44,183 nucleotides of DNA. It comes from Gemmataceae bacterium (lineage in GTDB: Bacteria > Planctomycetota > Planctomycetia > Gemmatales > Gemmataceae). The first letter of the stretch is position 1, and each line of letters begins with the position of its first letter. This document shows positions 17,021 through 25,428 of the stretch, one piece after another. A model generated the notes under the pieces. The model saw nothing but the letters and a program-made list of their open reading frames with translations. It was not told the DNA's origin and did not search any database. The stretch is taken from the NCBI GenBank assembly GCA_009692065.1, contig SHZY01000037.1, positions 1 to 44,183 of the forward strand, read 5' to 3'. A program made the translations under genes and the position numbers.

Positions 17021-18397
17021 TCATCGATCGCTCACGCCAAAGTGGTGCAGGATCCGACCCCGGATGTCGGTTTGTTGAACGATCTGCGTTTCCGGTGCCG
17101 GCCCAGATCCAATGAGCACGGGCTTGTCCTGTGGATCGCTCACGCACAGCCCATGACTGCCTTTGACCAGGCTCGCATCGAGCGGGATCACGTCCACCAG
17201 GGTGCGCAAGCCTAGCTTCTTGAGCCCGATCTTGCCGAAGGCGCGGCCCTTGCCCCATAGCAGCTGCGGATCGAAGAATAGCTCGCACGGGTCATAGCCA
17301 GGTTTGCGATGGATATCGACGGTCCGCGCATAATCCGGCGCCCGCCGATCGTCGAGCCAAAACGGATAGGCGACCCACGCGTTCGGCTTGGCCAGCACGA
17401 CGAGGTCCCCTGCCCTGCTGTGGTTGAGGCCGATCTCGGCACGCTCGTCGCCCGCGTAGACGCGATCGACGCCCGGCTGCTGGACGATGACCTCGCGCAC
17501 TTTTGCCGTTTGCGTCGGATCATGGACGTGGACGTGCGCGACCTGATGATCGCAGACCGCAAATGCTGCGCTCGCGTAGGTCTCCAACTGTTCGCCAAAG
17601 GGACCATCCCGCGCGACCAGCAAACCCGCCTGGCGAAGGATACGATTGAGGTAGATCGGTTGCTCGACTTGCACGTGCGTGTACTCGTTGACGATCCACA
17701 CGACGGCGCCAGTTTTCTTGGCGGCATCGAGCACCGGGGCGCAGGCGGCATCCAGCTCGCCGACCAGTTTTTTCCAGTCGCACTGGTTCGGCCCGAGCCG
17801 TTGCGGCTCGTAATCGAGGTGTGGCAAGTAAGTCAATGTCAGTTGCGGCGGGCCGCCCTCGGCGAGCAGAACTTCGGCGGCACAGCGACCGATCCATTCA
17901 GTGCAAGGCAACCCGGCCATCGGCCCCCAGAAACTCGGAAAGGGAAAGGGGCCGAGCTTTTGCGTCAGCCGCGCCGCCCACGCTTCGGGATAAGTCTGCA
18001 CATCGAATGCCTTGCTGCCATCGGCCCCATAGTGAGGCTTCGGCGTCACGGCGAGATCGACCGCCGCCCCCTGGTTGAACCACCAGAACAGCTTGGCGCA
18101 GCGAAGCCCCTGTTTTTGCAAGGCGGCATAAACCGGCTCCGCCTGGATGAGCCGATTCGACTGCTGCCAGAAGCGTACCTCCATGGAATCGCGAAACAGC
18201 CAGCCATTGCCGACGATGCCGTGCTCCTGCGGCAACTTGCCGGTCAGCATCGACGCCTGGGCGCTGCAGGTGACGGCGGGGAGTACTTCTTGCAGCGGCC
18301 GCGACCATTGGGCTTGCGAGAGCGCATGCAACCGCGGCGCCAGCGGCAGCAGGCGAGAGGTCAGGCCGACGGTGTTGAGGATGACGAGAGGTTGCAT
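17021..18397 (-). CDS. Alkaline-phosphatase-superfamily hydrolase (nucleotide pyrophosphatase/phosphodiesterase-like)
   Basis: A 458-residue enzyme of the type I phosphodiesterase / nucleotide pyrophosphatase group, metal-dependent hydrolases of phosphate esters. The start, MQPLVILNTVGLTSRLL, is the usual N-terminal strand, although the common Asp-Gly pair of the family is replaced by Thr-Val. The nucleophile is probably the Thr in PAVTCSAQASMLTGKLPQEHG. Metal ligands are suggested by LPHLDYEPQRLGP and FAVCDHQVAHVHV, and HRKPGYDPCELFFDP is a conserved C-terminal motif. No signal peptide is seen, so it is probably cytosolic. A GC-rich palindromic repeat abuts the start codon on its upstream side and no normal ribosome binding site is visible. 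The substrate is unknown. Confidence 0.8.
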   Translation of the reverse strand: MQPLVILNTVGLTSRLLPLAPRLHALSQAQWSRPLQEVLPAVTCSAQASMLTGKLPQEHGIVGNGWLFRDSMEVRFWQQSNRLIQAEPVYAALQKQGLRCAKLFWWFNQGAAVDLAVTPKPHYGADGSKAFDVQTYPEAWAARLTQKLGPFPFPSFWGPMAGLPCTEWIGRCAAEVLLAEGGPPQLTLTYLPHLDYEPQRLGPNQCDWKKLVGELDAACAPVLDAAKKTGAVVWIVNEYTHVQVEQPIYLNRILRQAGLLVARDGPFGEQLETYASAAFAVCDHQVAHVHVHDPTQTAKVREVIVQQPGVDRVYAGDERAEIGLNHSRAGDLVVLAKPNAWVAYPFWLDDRRAPDYARTVDIHRKPGYDPCELFFDPQLLWGKGRAFGKIGLKKLGLRTLVDVIPLDASLVKGSHGLCVSDPQDKPVLIGSGPAPETQIVQQTDIRGRILHHFGVSDR

Positions 18398-18399
18398 TC

Positions 18400-18458
18400 A
18401 AGCCCCGGGGTGAGGTACTCCGAAGCCCCGGGGTTCGGAGTACCTCGCCCCGGGGCTT
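18400..18458. repeat. Palindromic repeat with 25-base arms
   Basis: Arms at 18400-18424 and 18434-18458 (begin AAGCCCCGGGGTGAGG) match at 24 of 25 positions around a 9-base loop. The element fills the gap between the phosphatase start (18397) and the dipeptidase stop (18464), so it covers the phosphatase leader. Confidence 0.9.
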
Positions 18459-18463
18459 CTCGA

Positions 18464-19678
18464 TCACTTCCAGTTCTTCGCCACCGCTTCCGCGCGCCGC
18501 ATCACACGCAGGGCATTGCCGCCGAGGATCTTATGGATCGCCTCGCGCGAATGGCCACGGTTGAGAAGCTCCTGCGTGATGAACGGGTAGCACGATACAT
18601 CTTCGAGCTGGCGCGGCACGGTGCCGATGCCGTCGTAATCGCTGCCGATGCCGACGTGATCGATGCCCGCGACCTTGGCGATGTGCTCGATGTGATCAAC
18701 CACGTCATGAATACTCCCACGCGGCATCGGGTGCTCACGCTTCCACGCCCCGTATGCCACCTTGAACTCCTCCTTGTTTGGATACTGCTTTTTCAGCTCG
18801 CGATACGTCTTCATCATCTCCGGCAGCAAGCGGGCGCCTTCCTGCGTGATGAAGCCAGAGTAAAAGTTGACCATGATCACGCCGCCGTTTTTGGCGACCT
18901 GCTTCAGCACATCATCCGGCACATTGCGCGGATGCCCGGCGAGCGCAAAGGCGGAGGAATGCGACGCGATCACCGGCGCCTTGGTGACCTTCAGCACGTG
19001 CCGCATGGTGTCGGCGGAAACGTGCGAGATATCGACCAGCATGCCGAGGCGATTCATTTCGAGGACGACGCTTTCGCCGAAGGGGGTGAGGCCGTTGTGC
19101 CGGGCGACATCGGTCGCGGAGTCGGCCCAGTCGAGCGTGTCGGTGTGGGTTAGCGTCATGTAGCGTGTGCCGAGCGCATGAAGCGTGCGCAAGACCCCCA
19201 GCGAGTTGTCGATCGAATGGCCGCCTTCGACGCCGATCAGCGACGCGATCTTGCCGGCCTTGCGGATGCGCAGAATGTCGTCGGCCGTGTACGCCATCTC
19301 GAACGTGTCGGGGTAGGCCTTGACGAGCCGATGGATGATATCGATCTGCTCGAGTGTTTCCTTGACGGCGTGCTTGCTGCCGGCGTCCACATACGCCGAC
19401 CAGAACTGGGCGCCGACACCGCCTTTGCGCAAGCGTTCGATATCGGTGTGCAAGAGCGGCTGCGGCCTGGCAATGTCGAAGCTGCGAAACGAGAAATCCG
19501 CTTTCGTGCGGAACTGGTACGGGAGATCGTTGTGTCCATCGATCAGCAGCGCCTCGCGATGGATCTTGAGCGCTGCGTCGGTGAGCTTGACGATGCCGCG
19601 CTTGGTCTGAGCGCTCAATTCGCAAGGCAGGACCAGAGTTAAGCAAATGCAGACGGTCCCGAAGATGGAGTTTTTCAT
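18464..19678 (-). CDS. Membrane (renal-type) dipeptidase, peptidase family M19
   Basis: A 404-residue zinc dipeptidase with a signal peptide ([19 protein letters not shown]), so exported. Family motifs are all present: [14 protein letters not shown] gives the HxD metal pair, GVEGGHSI the bridging Glu region, [15 protein letters not shown] the next segment, [12 protein letters not shown] and [13 protein letters not shown] the two further His ligands, and [11 protein letters not shown] the C-terminal conserved stretch. M19 enzymes cleave dipeptides and in bacteria can also act on D-residues or beta-lactams. The exact substrate is not readable. I take ATG 19678 rather than GTG 19687 because GAGGAG lies 8 bases before the ATG. 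Confidence 0.9.
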   Translation of the reverse strand: MKNSIFGTVCICLTLVLPCELSAQTKRGIVKLTDAALKIHREALLIDGHNDLPYQFRTKADFSFRSFDIARPQPLLHTDIERLRKGGVGAQFWSAYVDAGSKHAVKETLEQIDIIHRLVKAYPDTFEMAYTADDILRIRKAGKIASLIGVEGGHSIDNSLGVLRTLHALGTRYMTLTHTDTLDWADSATDVARHNGLTPFGESVVLEMNRLGMLVDISHVSADTMRHVLKVTKAPVIASHSSAFALAGHPRNVPDDVLKQVAKNGGVIMVNFYSGFITQEGARLLPEMMKTYRELKKQYPNKEEFKVAYGAWKREHPMPRGSIHDVVDHIEHIAKVAGIDHVGIGSDYDGIGTVPRQLEDVSCYPFITQELLNRGHSREAIHKILGGNALRVMRRAEAVAKNWK

Positions 19679-19691
19679 GGTGCGCACTCCT

Positions 19692-19816
19692 CGGGCCTGA
19701 AAGGCCCAAACAAATCAGCCCAAGGCAACGCCCTGGGTGTGGGTGAGGCGCTATGCCTCTCGTCGCCCCCGTTTCCCAGGGCGTTGCCCTGGACTGTTAT
19801 GTCCGAGCCTTTCCGG
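19692..19816. repeat. Composite palindromic repeat
   Basis: Arms of 22 bases at 19716-19737 and 19775-19796 (CAACGCCCTGGG against CCCAGGGCGTTG at the core) match at 20 positions. Outside them lie two small hairpins, GGGCCTGAAAGGCCC on the left and GAGCCTTTCCGGCTC on the right. The element separates the divergent dipeptidase and purH genes and so lies in their promoter region. Confidence 0.8.
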
Positions 19817-19893
19817 CTCAAGAAGTCCACGCCCCGACACACATCCTATAACATGCAATATAGCAAACAATGTCTTGCATTCGAGGTTGTTCC

Positions 19894-21468
19894 ATGTCCC
19901 TGCGCACCATCCGCCGAGCACTCCTCAGCGTCAGCGATAAAACCGGCCTGGTCGAGTTCGCGAAAGTGCTCGCGGGCTTCGGCGTCGAGCTTATCTCCAC
20001 CGGTGGCACCCGCAAGACGCTCGTCGACGCCTGGCTCAAGGTGCTCGACATCTCCGAGATCACCGGCTTCCCTGAGATGCTCGATGGCCGCGTCAAGACG
20101 CTGCACCCGCGCGTACACGGCGGCATCCTGCACATTCGCGACAATGCCGAGCATCAGGCGATCATCCGCGAGCACAAGATCGTGCCGATCGATCTGGTGG
20201 TGTGCAATCTCTACCCATTTGAGGCAACGCTGGCCAAGGCAGGCAGCACTCACGAGGACATCATCGAGAACATCGACATCGGCGGGCCGTCGATGGTGCG
20301 CTCGGCCAGCAAGAACTATCACGATGTGGCGATCGTCACCGATCCGTCGCAATATCCGGCGATCATCGAGGAGTTGCAAACCAACAAGGGCGCCTTGACG
20401 CTGCCGACGCGGGAGCGGTTGGCCGGCGCTGCCTTCGCGAGGACCGCCGCGTATGACGCGGCCATCGCTGGATACTTCGCCAAGAAGCTGGGGGCCGAGG
20501 GTTGGCCGGTCCGACTGACACTCACGTACCAACAAAAGCAGAAGTTGCGCTACGGTGAGAACCCCCACCAAAGTGCGGCCTTCTACACGGAGCCGAACGT
20601 CCAGCACGCCTGTGTCGCCTCGGCGGAGGTGCTGCACGGCAAGGAGCTCTCCTACAACAACATTCTCGATCTCGACAGCGCACTCAATCTCGTTCGTGAA
20701 TTCGCCGACTCGGCTGCGATTGTCATCAAGCACAACAACCCCTGCGGCGCGGCGACGGCCTCCACGCTGGTTGAAGCATTTGCACACGCCTATGAGGGCG
20801 ATCCCATCAGCGCCTTCGGCGGCATCCTTGGCTTCAATCGCGAGGTGGACGAGGCGACCGCAATGCAAATCACCGAGCCCAATCGCTTCATCGAATGCGT
20901 CATTGCGCCGGGCTACAGCAAGGCGGCCTTCGAGATTCTAACGACCCGGCCCAAGTGGAAAGTGAGCGTGCGCCTGCTGAAGACAGGCGTCTTGACGACC
21001 GATGCGGCGCGCGGGCTCGATTATCGCCGGGTTGATGGCGGCCTACTTGTCCAAGGGCGTGACGTGGAGGCAGACGACTTTGCGAAGGCCAAAGTTGTGA
21101 CGAATCGCACGCCGACGGACGCGGAACTTGCCGATCTGAAGTTCGCTTGGATCGTCGCCAAGCACGTCAAGAGCAACGCGATCGTGTTCGGCAAGAACCG
21201 CATGATCGTCGGCGTCGGCGCAGGGCAGATGAGCCGAATCGATTCGACGCACATGGCGATGCACAAAGCCGGCGGACGCGAAAAGGGGAGCGTGCTGGCG
21301 TCGGATGCGTTTTTTCCGTTCCGCGACAACGTCGATCTGGCTGCGGCGGCGGGGATTGCCGCGATCGTGCAGCCAGGCGGCTCGGTGAAGGATCAAGAGT
21401 CGATCGACGCGTGCAACGAGCACGACCTGGCGATGGTATTCACTGGAGTGCGCCACTTCCGCCATTGA
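19894..21468 (+). CDS. purH: Bifunctional AICAR transformylase / IMP cyclohydrolase
   Basis: Carries out the last two steps of purine synthesis: formylation of AICAR with 10-formyl-tetrahydrofolate, then ring closure to IMP. It is cytosolic and normally a homodimer. The N-terminal cyclohydrolase domain shows ALLSVSDKTGLVEFA, STGGTRKTL and MLDGRVKTLHPRVHGGIL. The transformylase domain shows LRYGENPHQSAAFY, KELSYNNILDLDSAL, the catalytic Lys-His in IKHNNPCGAA, SDAFFPFRDNVD and the terminal FTGVRHFRH. The 524-residue length is normal. I start at ATG 19894 (MSLRTIRRALLSV) because GAGG stands 7 bases upstream; ATG 19870 would add eight residues. Its end is only 12 bases from the convergent next gene. 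Confidence 0.96.
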   Translation: MSLRTIRRALLSVSDKTGLVEFAKVLAGFGVELISTGGTRKTLVDAWLKVLDISEITGFPEMLDGRVKTLHPRVHGGILHIRDNAEHQAIIREHKIVPIDLVVCNLYPFEATLAKAGSTHEDIIENIDIGGPSMVRSASKNYHDVAIVTDPSQYPAIIEELQTNKGALTLPTRERLAGAAFARTAAYDAAIAGYFAKKLGAEGWPVRLTLTYQQKQKLRYGENPHQSAAFYTEPNVQHACVASAEVLHGKELSYNNILDLDSALNLVREFADSAAIVIKHNNPCGAATASTLVEAFAHAYEGDPISAFGGILGFNREVDEATAMQITEPNRFIECVIAPGYSKAAFEILTTRPKWKVSVRLLKTGVLTTDAARGLDYRRVDGGLLVQGRDVEADDFAKAKVVTNRTPTDAELADLKFAWIVAKHVKSNAIVFGKNRMIVGVGAGQMSRIDSTHMAMHKAGGREKGSVLASDAFFPFRDNVDLAAAAGIAAIVQPGGSVKDQESIDACNEHDLAMVFTGVRHFRH

Positions 21469-21480
21469 CCCGCAAGCGGC

Positions 21481-22365
21481 TTACTTGTCGGCCTCGATGC
21501 GCACCGCGTAAAACCCAGTCTCGCGCATCTCCAGCCGCGACGTTCCCGTAATTGCCTTGCCGTCGCCCGTGAAGAGAAAGCCGGTGAAGAACTGCGTCGT
21601 GCGCGGATAGGTCACGAGAAACTCGATCTTGTGCTGCGGGTTATTGCTCACCTTGCCGCTGACTTCGTACTTGGCGCCATCCTTGTCGGAATAATAGTGC
21701 CCGGTGACCTCGCCGTTCTCGGCGACCTTGATGTTCATCGTTCCGCCGCGCCGGCCATCGTCGTAGAGTTTGTAGGAGCCGTTGAAGTAGCGCATCTCGA
21801 ACTGAGCGCCGATGACCAGCTTGGCAGGCTTCACCGGGTTCGTCTCGGGCAGGTGCTTGGTGACGATGTACATCTCCGCCTTGCCGACCGTTTCGAGATA
21901 GGGGAATCCGTCCTTGGCGACGCCGACGCGCAAATCGGCGGGGGCGTTTTTCGGCACCACCTGGCCCAGGTCGAGATTGAAGCGGAAGTCATCGAAGAGG
22001 CGAACGTTCTGCCCGAACGCGTGGATCGTGCGCTCTTCCCCCTCGCGGTAGGTGACGTAGCGCTCGACGAGAATGATCGGCAGCGATTCCTGGTCGGAGA
22101 TTTTCTGTCTTCCATGCTGGATCAGCAGTTTGGCGTAGCGATTCTCGCCGGTCTTGACGACGAGAAAGGTCGCGGTGATGCCGGGCAGGGCGCGGTTGTG
22201 CTCCGTCATCAACTCGGGCGTGAGCTTGGTGATTTTCATGGCCGACTTCAGGTCGGGAATGGTTTTCAGGATCGTGTTGAAGTAGTTGTCAAACAGATCG
22301 GCGAAGGCAAGCGTCGGCATCAAGGCTAACGCCGCGAGACTGATTGCGAACCATCGGTGCACCAT
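21481..22365 (-). CDS. Secreted protein of unknown function, C-terminus possibly avidin-like
   Basis: A 294-residue protein with a signal peptide (MVHRWFAISLAALALMPTLAFA) and GGGGAG 8 bases before the start. The middle part is not recognised. The last 90 residues contain FNGSYKLYDDG, GTMNIKVAENGEVTGHYYS, YEVSGKVSNN, FLVTYPRTTQFFTGFLF and ITGTSRLEMRETGF. This order of strands recalls the eight-stranded avidin-type barrel (GSY, GxLxGxY, W/F strand, TxW), but several Trp positions expected for biotin binding are not seen, so biotin binding should not be assumed. Its end nearly touches the convergent purH end. Confidence 0.65.
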   Translation of the reverse strand: MVHRWFAISLAALALMPTLAFADLFDNYFNTILKTIPDLKSAMKITKLTPELMTEHNRALPGITATFLVVKTGENRYAKLLIQHGRQKISDQESLPIILVERYVTYREGEERTIHAFGQNVRLFDDFRFNLDLGQVVPKNAPADLRVGVAKDGFPYLETVGKAEMYIVTKHLPETNPVKPAKLVIGAQFEMRYFNGSYKLYDDGRRGGTMNIKVAENGEVTGHYYSDKDGAKYEVSGKVSNNPQHKIEFLVTYPRTTQFFTGFLFTGDGKAITGTSRLEMRETGFYAVRIEADK

Positions 22366-22517
22366 GAGTGGACTCCCCGCGCAAAAGGAAAACCCGCCTG
22401 GATCGTGGTGATGCCAGGCGGGTTTTATCGTACCAGAAAAGGCGGCCCTTGCCAGTATTTCGTGCAGTGGAACTCATTGCCGTCAATTCACCCGACAATG
22501 ATAGCCGAATCGAACCA

Positions 22518-22657
22518 AATTCCTAACCACAGAGACACAGTGGCACAGAGAGGAGAGGACCGGGAAGGAGGCACTCCATTTTCTGAAGGCGTATGAGACC
22601 TCGAAGGCCCCCCTGCCGTGTCATCTCTGTGCCACTGTGTCTCTGTGGTCAGGAATT
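22518..22657. repeat. Dispersed repeat with 34-base inverted ends (CACAGAGACACAG type), copy 1
   Basis: The ends at 22518-22551 and 22624-22657 match at 33 of 34 positions (core CCACAGAGACACAGTGG). A related copy is at 41251-41389. The rest of the gap, 22366-22517, shows only a short hairpin just upstream of the preceding gene's start (GCCTGG near 22389 against CCAGGC near 22414) and no gene. Confidence 0.9.
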
Positions 22658-22661
22658 CGTG

Positions 22662-23801
22662 TTAGCGCTTCTTGCAGTAGCTGAGGCTCAAGATCGCGAA
22701 GGCGGTGGCGAGGTCGGGGTCGTCCTCGCCGAAGGTCTTCTCGCCGGTGTTGTGCCAGCTGCCGTTGGCTTGTTGTTGCTTTTGCAGCGTCTGGAAGAGT
22801 TCCAGACGCCAGTCGTGCTTGACCCCTTTGGCATCGGCGAACGGTTCCTCGCCCAGCGCGTCCAGGGCCTTGGCGAAGGTGTGGTAGTAGTAGTAGAGGC
22901 CCGCCTTGCCCATGCCGGGGTTCTCTTCCAGCGTGTAATGATTGCGGCACCACTGCACAGCGGCCTTGACGCGCGGGTCGTCCTTGCTGACGCCGGCGTA
23001 AAGGAAACTCTTGAGCCCGCTATAGGTCATGCCGCCCAGCGAGCGCAGGCCGCCGGCGCCGGTGCGGTACTTGCTTTTCGGATCGTTGGCCGCGGAGGGA
23101 TCGTAGACCAGGCCCCCCTTGTCGTCGTCGGTCGTCTTCTTCGCATAGGCTTGATCGTTGGTCTCGCCCGGCAAGTTCTGGCAGCGGCTGATGAATTTCA
23201 GCGCCTTCTGCACGGCCGGGTCGTCTTTGGAGAGACCGGCTGCGAGGAGCGCTTCGACGGAGAAGCCGGTGTTGGATAGATCGGGTCGGCCCTTCTTGCC
23301 CGGCTTGTCGTAGCCGAAGCCGCCGTGGTTGAGGTGCGTCGGTTCGTCTTCGTGCTGGATCTTCTTGATGAACTCGCCGGCGCGCTTGATGACGTCGTTG
23401 TACTTGCCGTTCTGGTTGGCTTCTTTGAACGCCATCACCGCGACCGCCGTCGTGTAATTGGCAAGGAACTTATCGTAGACCCCGCCGTCGTCCTTGGCCT
23501 TGTCTTCGAGGAACTTGAGCGCCTTGGCCACGACCGGCTCCTGCGGGCTGACGCCGTTGCGGACGAGCGCTGCCGCAACCAGCGCGGTGATGCCAGGCCC
23601 CGCAAACTTCGGCGAGAAGCCGCCGTCCGGCTGCTGCGTGGTCTTGAGGTAAGCGACGGCCTTGTCGAGGACTTTTTGCACATCCGCCGAGTTCGGGCCA
23701 GTTTTGGGCTGGCCGGAATCGGCGGTTGGCTGAACACTCAGGAGCAAGCCGGCGCTCAGCAGCAGGGTCAGGGTGAAGATCGAAATGGGGAGACGGGACA
23801 T
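22662..23801 (-). CDS. Secreted alpha/alpha-toroid protein with prenyltransferase/squalene-cyclase-type repeats
   Basis: A 379-residue protein with a signal peptide (MSRLPISIFTLTLLLSAGLLL). It has repeated helical units with QxxDGGF-like turns: YLKTTQQPDGGFSPKFAGPG, AKDDGGVYDKF, ALKFISRCQN, GGLRSLGGMTYSGLKSFLYA and QWCRNHYTLEENPGMG. This is the barrel of the terpenoid cyclase / protein prenyltransferase superfamily. No DxDD cyclase motif is seen and it is exported, so a structural or binding role is more likely than terpene chemistry (inference). GAGGA lies a few bases before the ATG. Confidence 0.78.
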   Translation of the reverse strand: MSRLPISIFTLTLLLSAGLLLSVQPTADSGQPKTGPNSADVQKVLDKAVAYLKTTQQPDGGFSPKFAGPGITALVAAALVRNGVSPQEPVVAKALKFLEDKAKDDGGVYDKFLANYTTAVAVMAFKEANQNGKYNDVIKRAGEFIKKIQHEDEPTHLNHGGFGYDKPGKKGRPDLSNTGFSVEALLAAGLSKDDPAVQKALKFISRCQNLPGETNDQAYAKKTTDDDKGGLVYDPSAANDPKSKYRTGAGGLRSLGGMTYSGLKSFLYAGVSKDDPRVKAAVQWCRNHYTLEENPGMGKAGLYYYYHTFAKALDALGEEPFADAKGVKHDWRLELFQTLQKQQQANGSWHNTGEKTFGEDDPDLATAFAILSLSYCKKR

Positions 23802-23835
23802 TTTGGGAATCCTCTGGGATGGTGCAGTTCATTAT

Positions 23836-23940
23836 TGTTGTGGCACGGTCTCCTGACCGTGCCACCCGCTGTAGGTCTCGTGGCGTTTCAGGAGACCTTC
23901 GGTCGGGTCCGTGGCACGGTCGGGAGACCGTGCCACAACA
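23836..23940. repeat. Palindromic repeat with 30-base ends
   Basis: Ends at 23836-23865 and 23911-23940 (TGTTGTGGCACGGTCTCC) match at 29 of 30 positions, and each end is itself a hairpin (GGCACGGTC...GACCGTGCC). It occupies the gap upstream of the toroid protein gene. Confidence 0.9.
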
Positions 23941-23995
23941 GGGCGCGAACGCTAAACTGGGACCGGAATGGCGAAACGCTCGCCAGCGGTGGCGA

Positions 23996-25267
23996 TTATT
24001 TCGCCGGCATACGGACCGTGTGCAGCCGCTCTCCTTCGATGGTGATTTCGCCGAAGAGAGCGTGGGCGACGATCAACTTTGTGCCTTCCCAGCGTACCAG
24101 CTTCCCCCGCAGGCTGTCCACGGGGAAACCTGGACCTGGCCGATAAGCGATCTCCGGATCACTTGTGACTAATGCTTCCTTCCCTTGTGCAAAAAGGATG
24201 CCGCGCAGCCGAGACCATGGCAGCGATCGCTTGCCGAACTTGGCGTCGAGCGTCACCGTCTCCGCGTCGGCCGACACGATGCGCCCGAAGAGTTGCTCGC
24301 CCTGTTCGAGCCAGACGATGTCCTGGTCCTTGCTCGGCTGAGGTCGCCGCAGCACGGGCAAACAGTGCGCGACCGACACCTCGTCGATCCATAGTTTACC
24401 AGCTTCCTTGCCCGGCTTCGCGTTCGTTTCGGCGCTTATGCGGATGCCGTGGATTGTTTCCTTGCTGTCCAGCGCCGTTTCGCCAAGGCAGTGATCCTCG
24501 ACAAAAATCCGCAGGCGTCCCTTCAAGAACTCGGCGGCAAACAGGCGCCAGCTCGACGCCGCTGGCAACGTTCCGAATGACTTGTTCATGTTCGCGCAAG
24601 CATGGCTGGCCGAATCGATGATGAACGTCGGCGTCTGCTTTCGCGGCGGCTCGGAGATCAATTCGATCGTCCAGCGCAACTTCGATGCAACGCCCGAATG
24701 GTGGAAGAACAGGCGGATCGAACCATCGCGCAACAGCGGCTTCCAGGTGCGCTCGGCACGCTGGCCGACGGCATCGAGCAGCAAGCTTGACTTGCCGTAG
24801 AACGGACGATCCGCACTCAGCGCCGGCTTGCCTTCGAGACGCCAGGCCTGCAGCGAATTCTCGAAGTCGTCGTGCCACAGCAGTGATTCATCATTCGCAT
24901 GCTCGATGCCAACGATCTGAGTGCGATCGAGCGAAATCGCCTGGCCCCACGAGGTGACAAAAGTCGCCTTCTTGGCGTCGACGCGCAGCAGCGTCCCGGT
25001 GAATCGCTGTTCGTCAGACAGCCGCAGCGTGCGCGTCAGTGGCGCCTTCGGCAGCGGTGCGGGCTTCGTCTCAAAGCGGATGTGCGAGAGTTCCTGAAGC
25101 GGGATCTTTTTGGCTGACGTGTCGCGGAAGTACCACACGCCTTGCTCGACCTGCAACTCTCCGCGCTGGATTTTCCCCGAGCGCTCGACCGCATCGTCGG
25201 CATGAACGAAACCAAGGGCCGAAACGAGGGCTAACACTCCCAGGAGATGATTGCGAGATTGCCGCAT
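23996..25267 (-). CDS. Secreted protein with concanavalin-like core and repeated small beta modules
   Basis: A 423-residue protein with a signal peptide (MRQSRNHLLGVLALVSALGFVHA). Short modules with a common pattern occur at both ends: LSDEQRFTGTLLRVDAKKAT..., LEQGEQLFGRIVSADAETVT... and VDSLRGKLVRWEGTKLIVA..., each ending near an RL/RI..I/V turn. They resemble modules that planctomycete proteins use around a LamG/concanavalin-type domain. That domain is suggested by WHDDFENSLQAWRLEG, SSLLLDAVGQRAE and RLFFHHSG in the middle. A binding role outside the cytoplasm is likely; no catalytic residues stand out. The start codon is immediately preceded by a heptanucleotide array, so no ribosome binding site is visible. 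Confidence 0.68.
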   Translation of the reverse strand: MRQSRNHLLGVLALVSALGFVHADDAVERSGKIQRGELQVEQGVWYFRDTSAKKIPLQELSHIRFETKPAPLPKAPLTRTLRLSDEQRFTGTLLRVDAKKATFVTSWGQAISLDRTQIVGIEHANDESLLWHDDFENSLQAWRLEGKPALSADRPFYGKSSLLLDAVGQRAERTWKPLLRDGSIRLFFHHSGVASKLRWTIELISEPPRKQTPTFIIDSASHACANMNKSFGTLPAASSWRLFAAEFLKGRLRIFVEDHCLGETALDSKETIHGIRISAETNAKPGKEAGKLWIDEVSVAHCLPVLRRPQPSKDQDIVWLEQGEQLFGRIVSADAETVTLDAKFGKRSLPWSRLRGILFAQGKEALVTSDPEIAYRPGPGFPVDSLRGKLVRWEGTKLIVAHALFGEITIEGERLHTVRMPAK

Positions 25268-25268
25268 C

Positions 25269-25428
25269 AGGAGTCAGGGGTCAGGAGTCAGGGGTCAGGG
25301 GTCAGGAGTCAGGAGTCCGTTATAGCGAAAGGTGAATGAGCAGATGGGGCGGCAAATACGAGTCCCTATCCGCCGATCCGTGGCTCCTGACTCCTGATCC
25401 CTGACTCCTGATTCCTGACTCCTGACTC
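25269..25428. repeat. Two heptanucleotide arrays in inverted orientation
   Basis: The first array (25269-25319) has CAGGAGT/CAGGGGT units; the second (25383-25428) is the reverse complement type (CTCCTGA, TCCCTGA). The first covers the leader of the gene starting at 25267. The second lies inside the 3' end of the metallophosphoesterase gene and codes for part of its tail. Confidence 0.88.
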
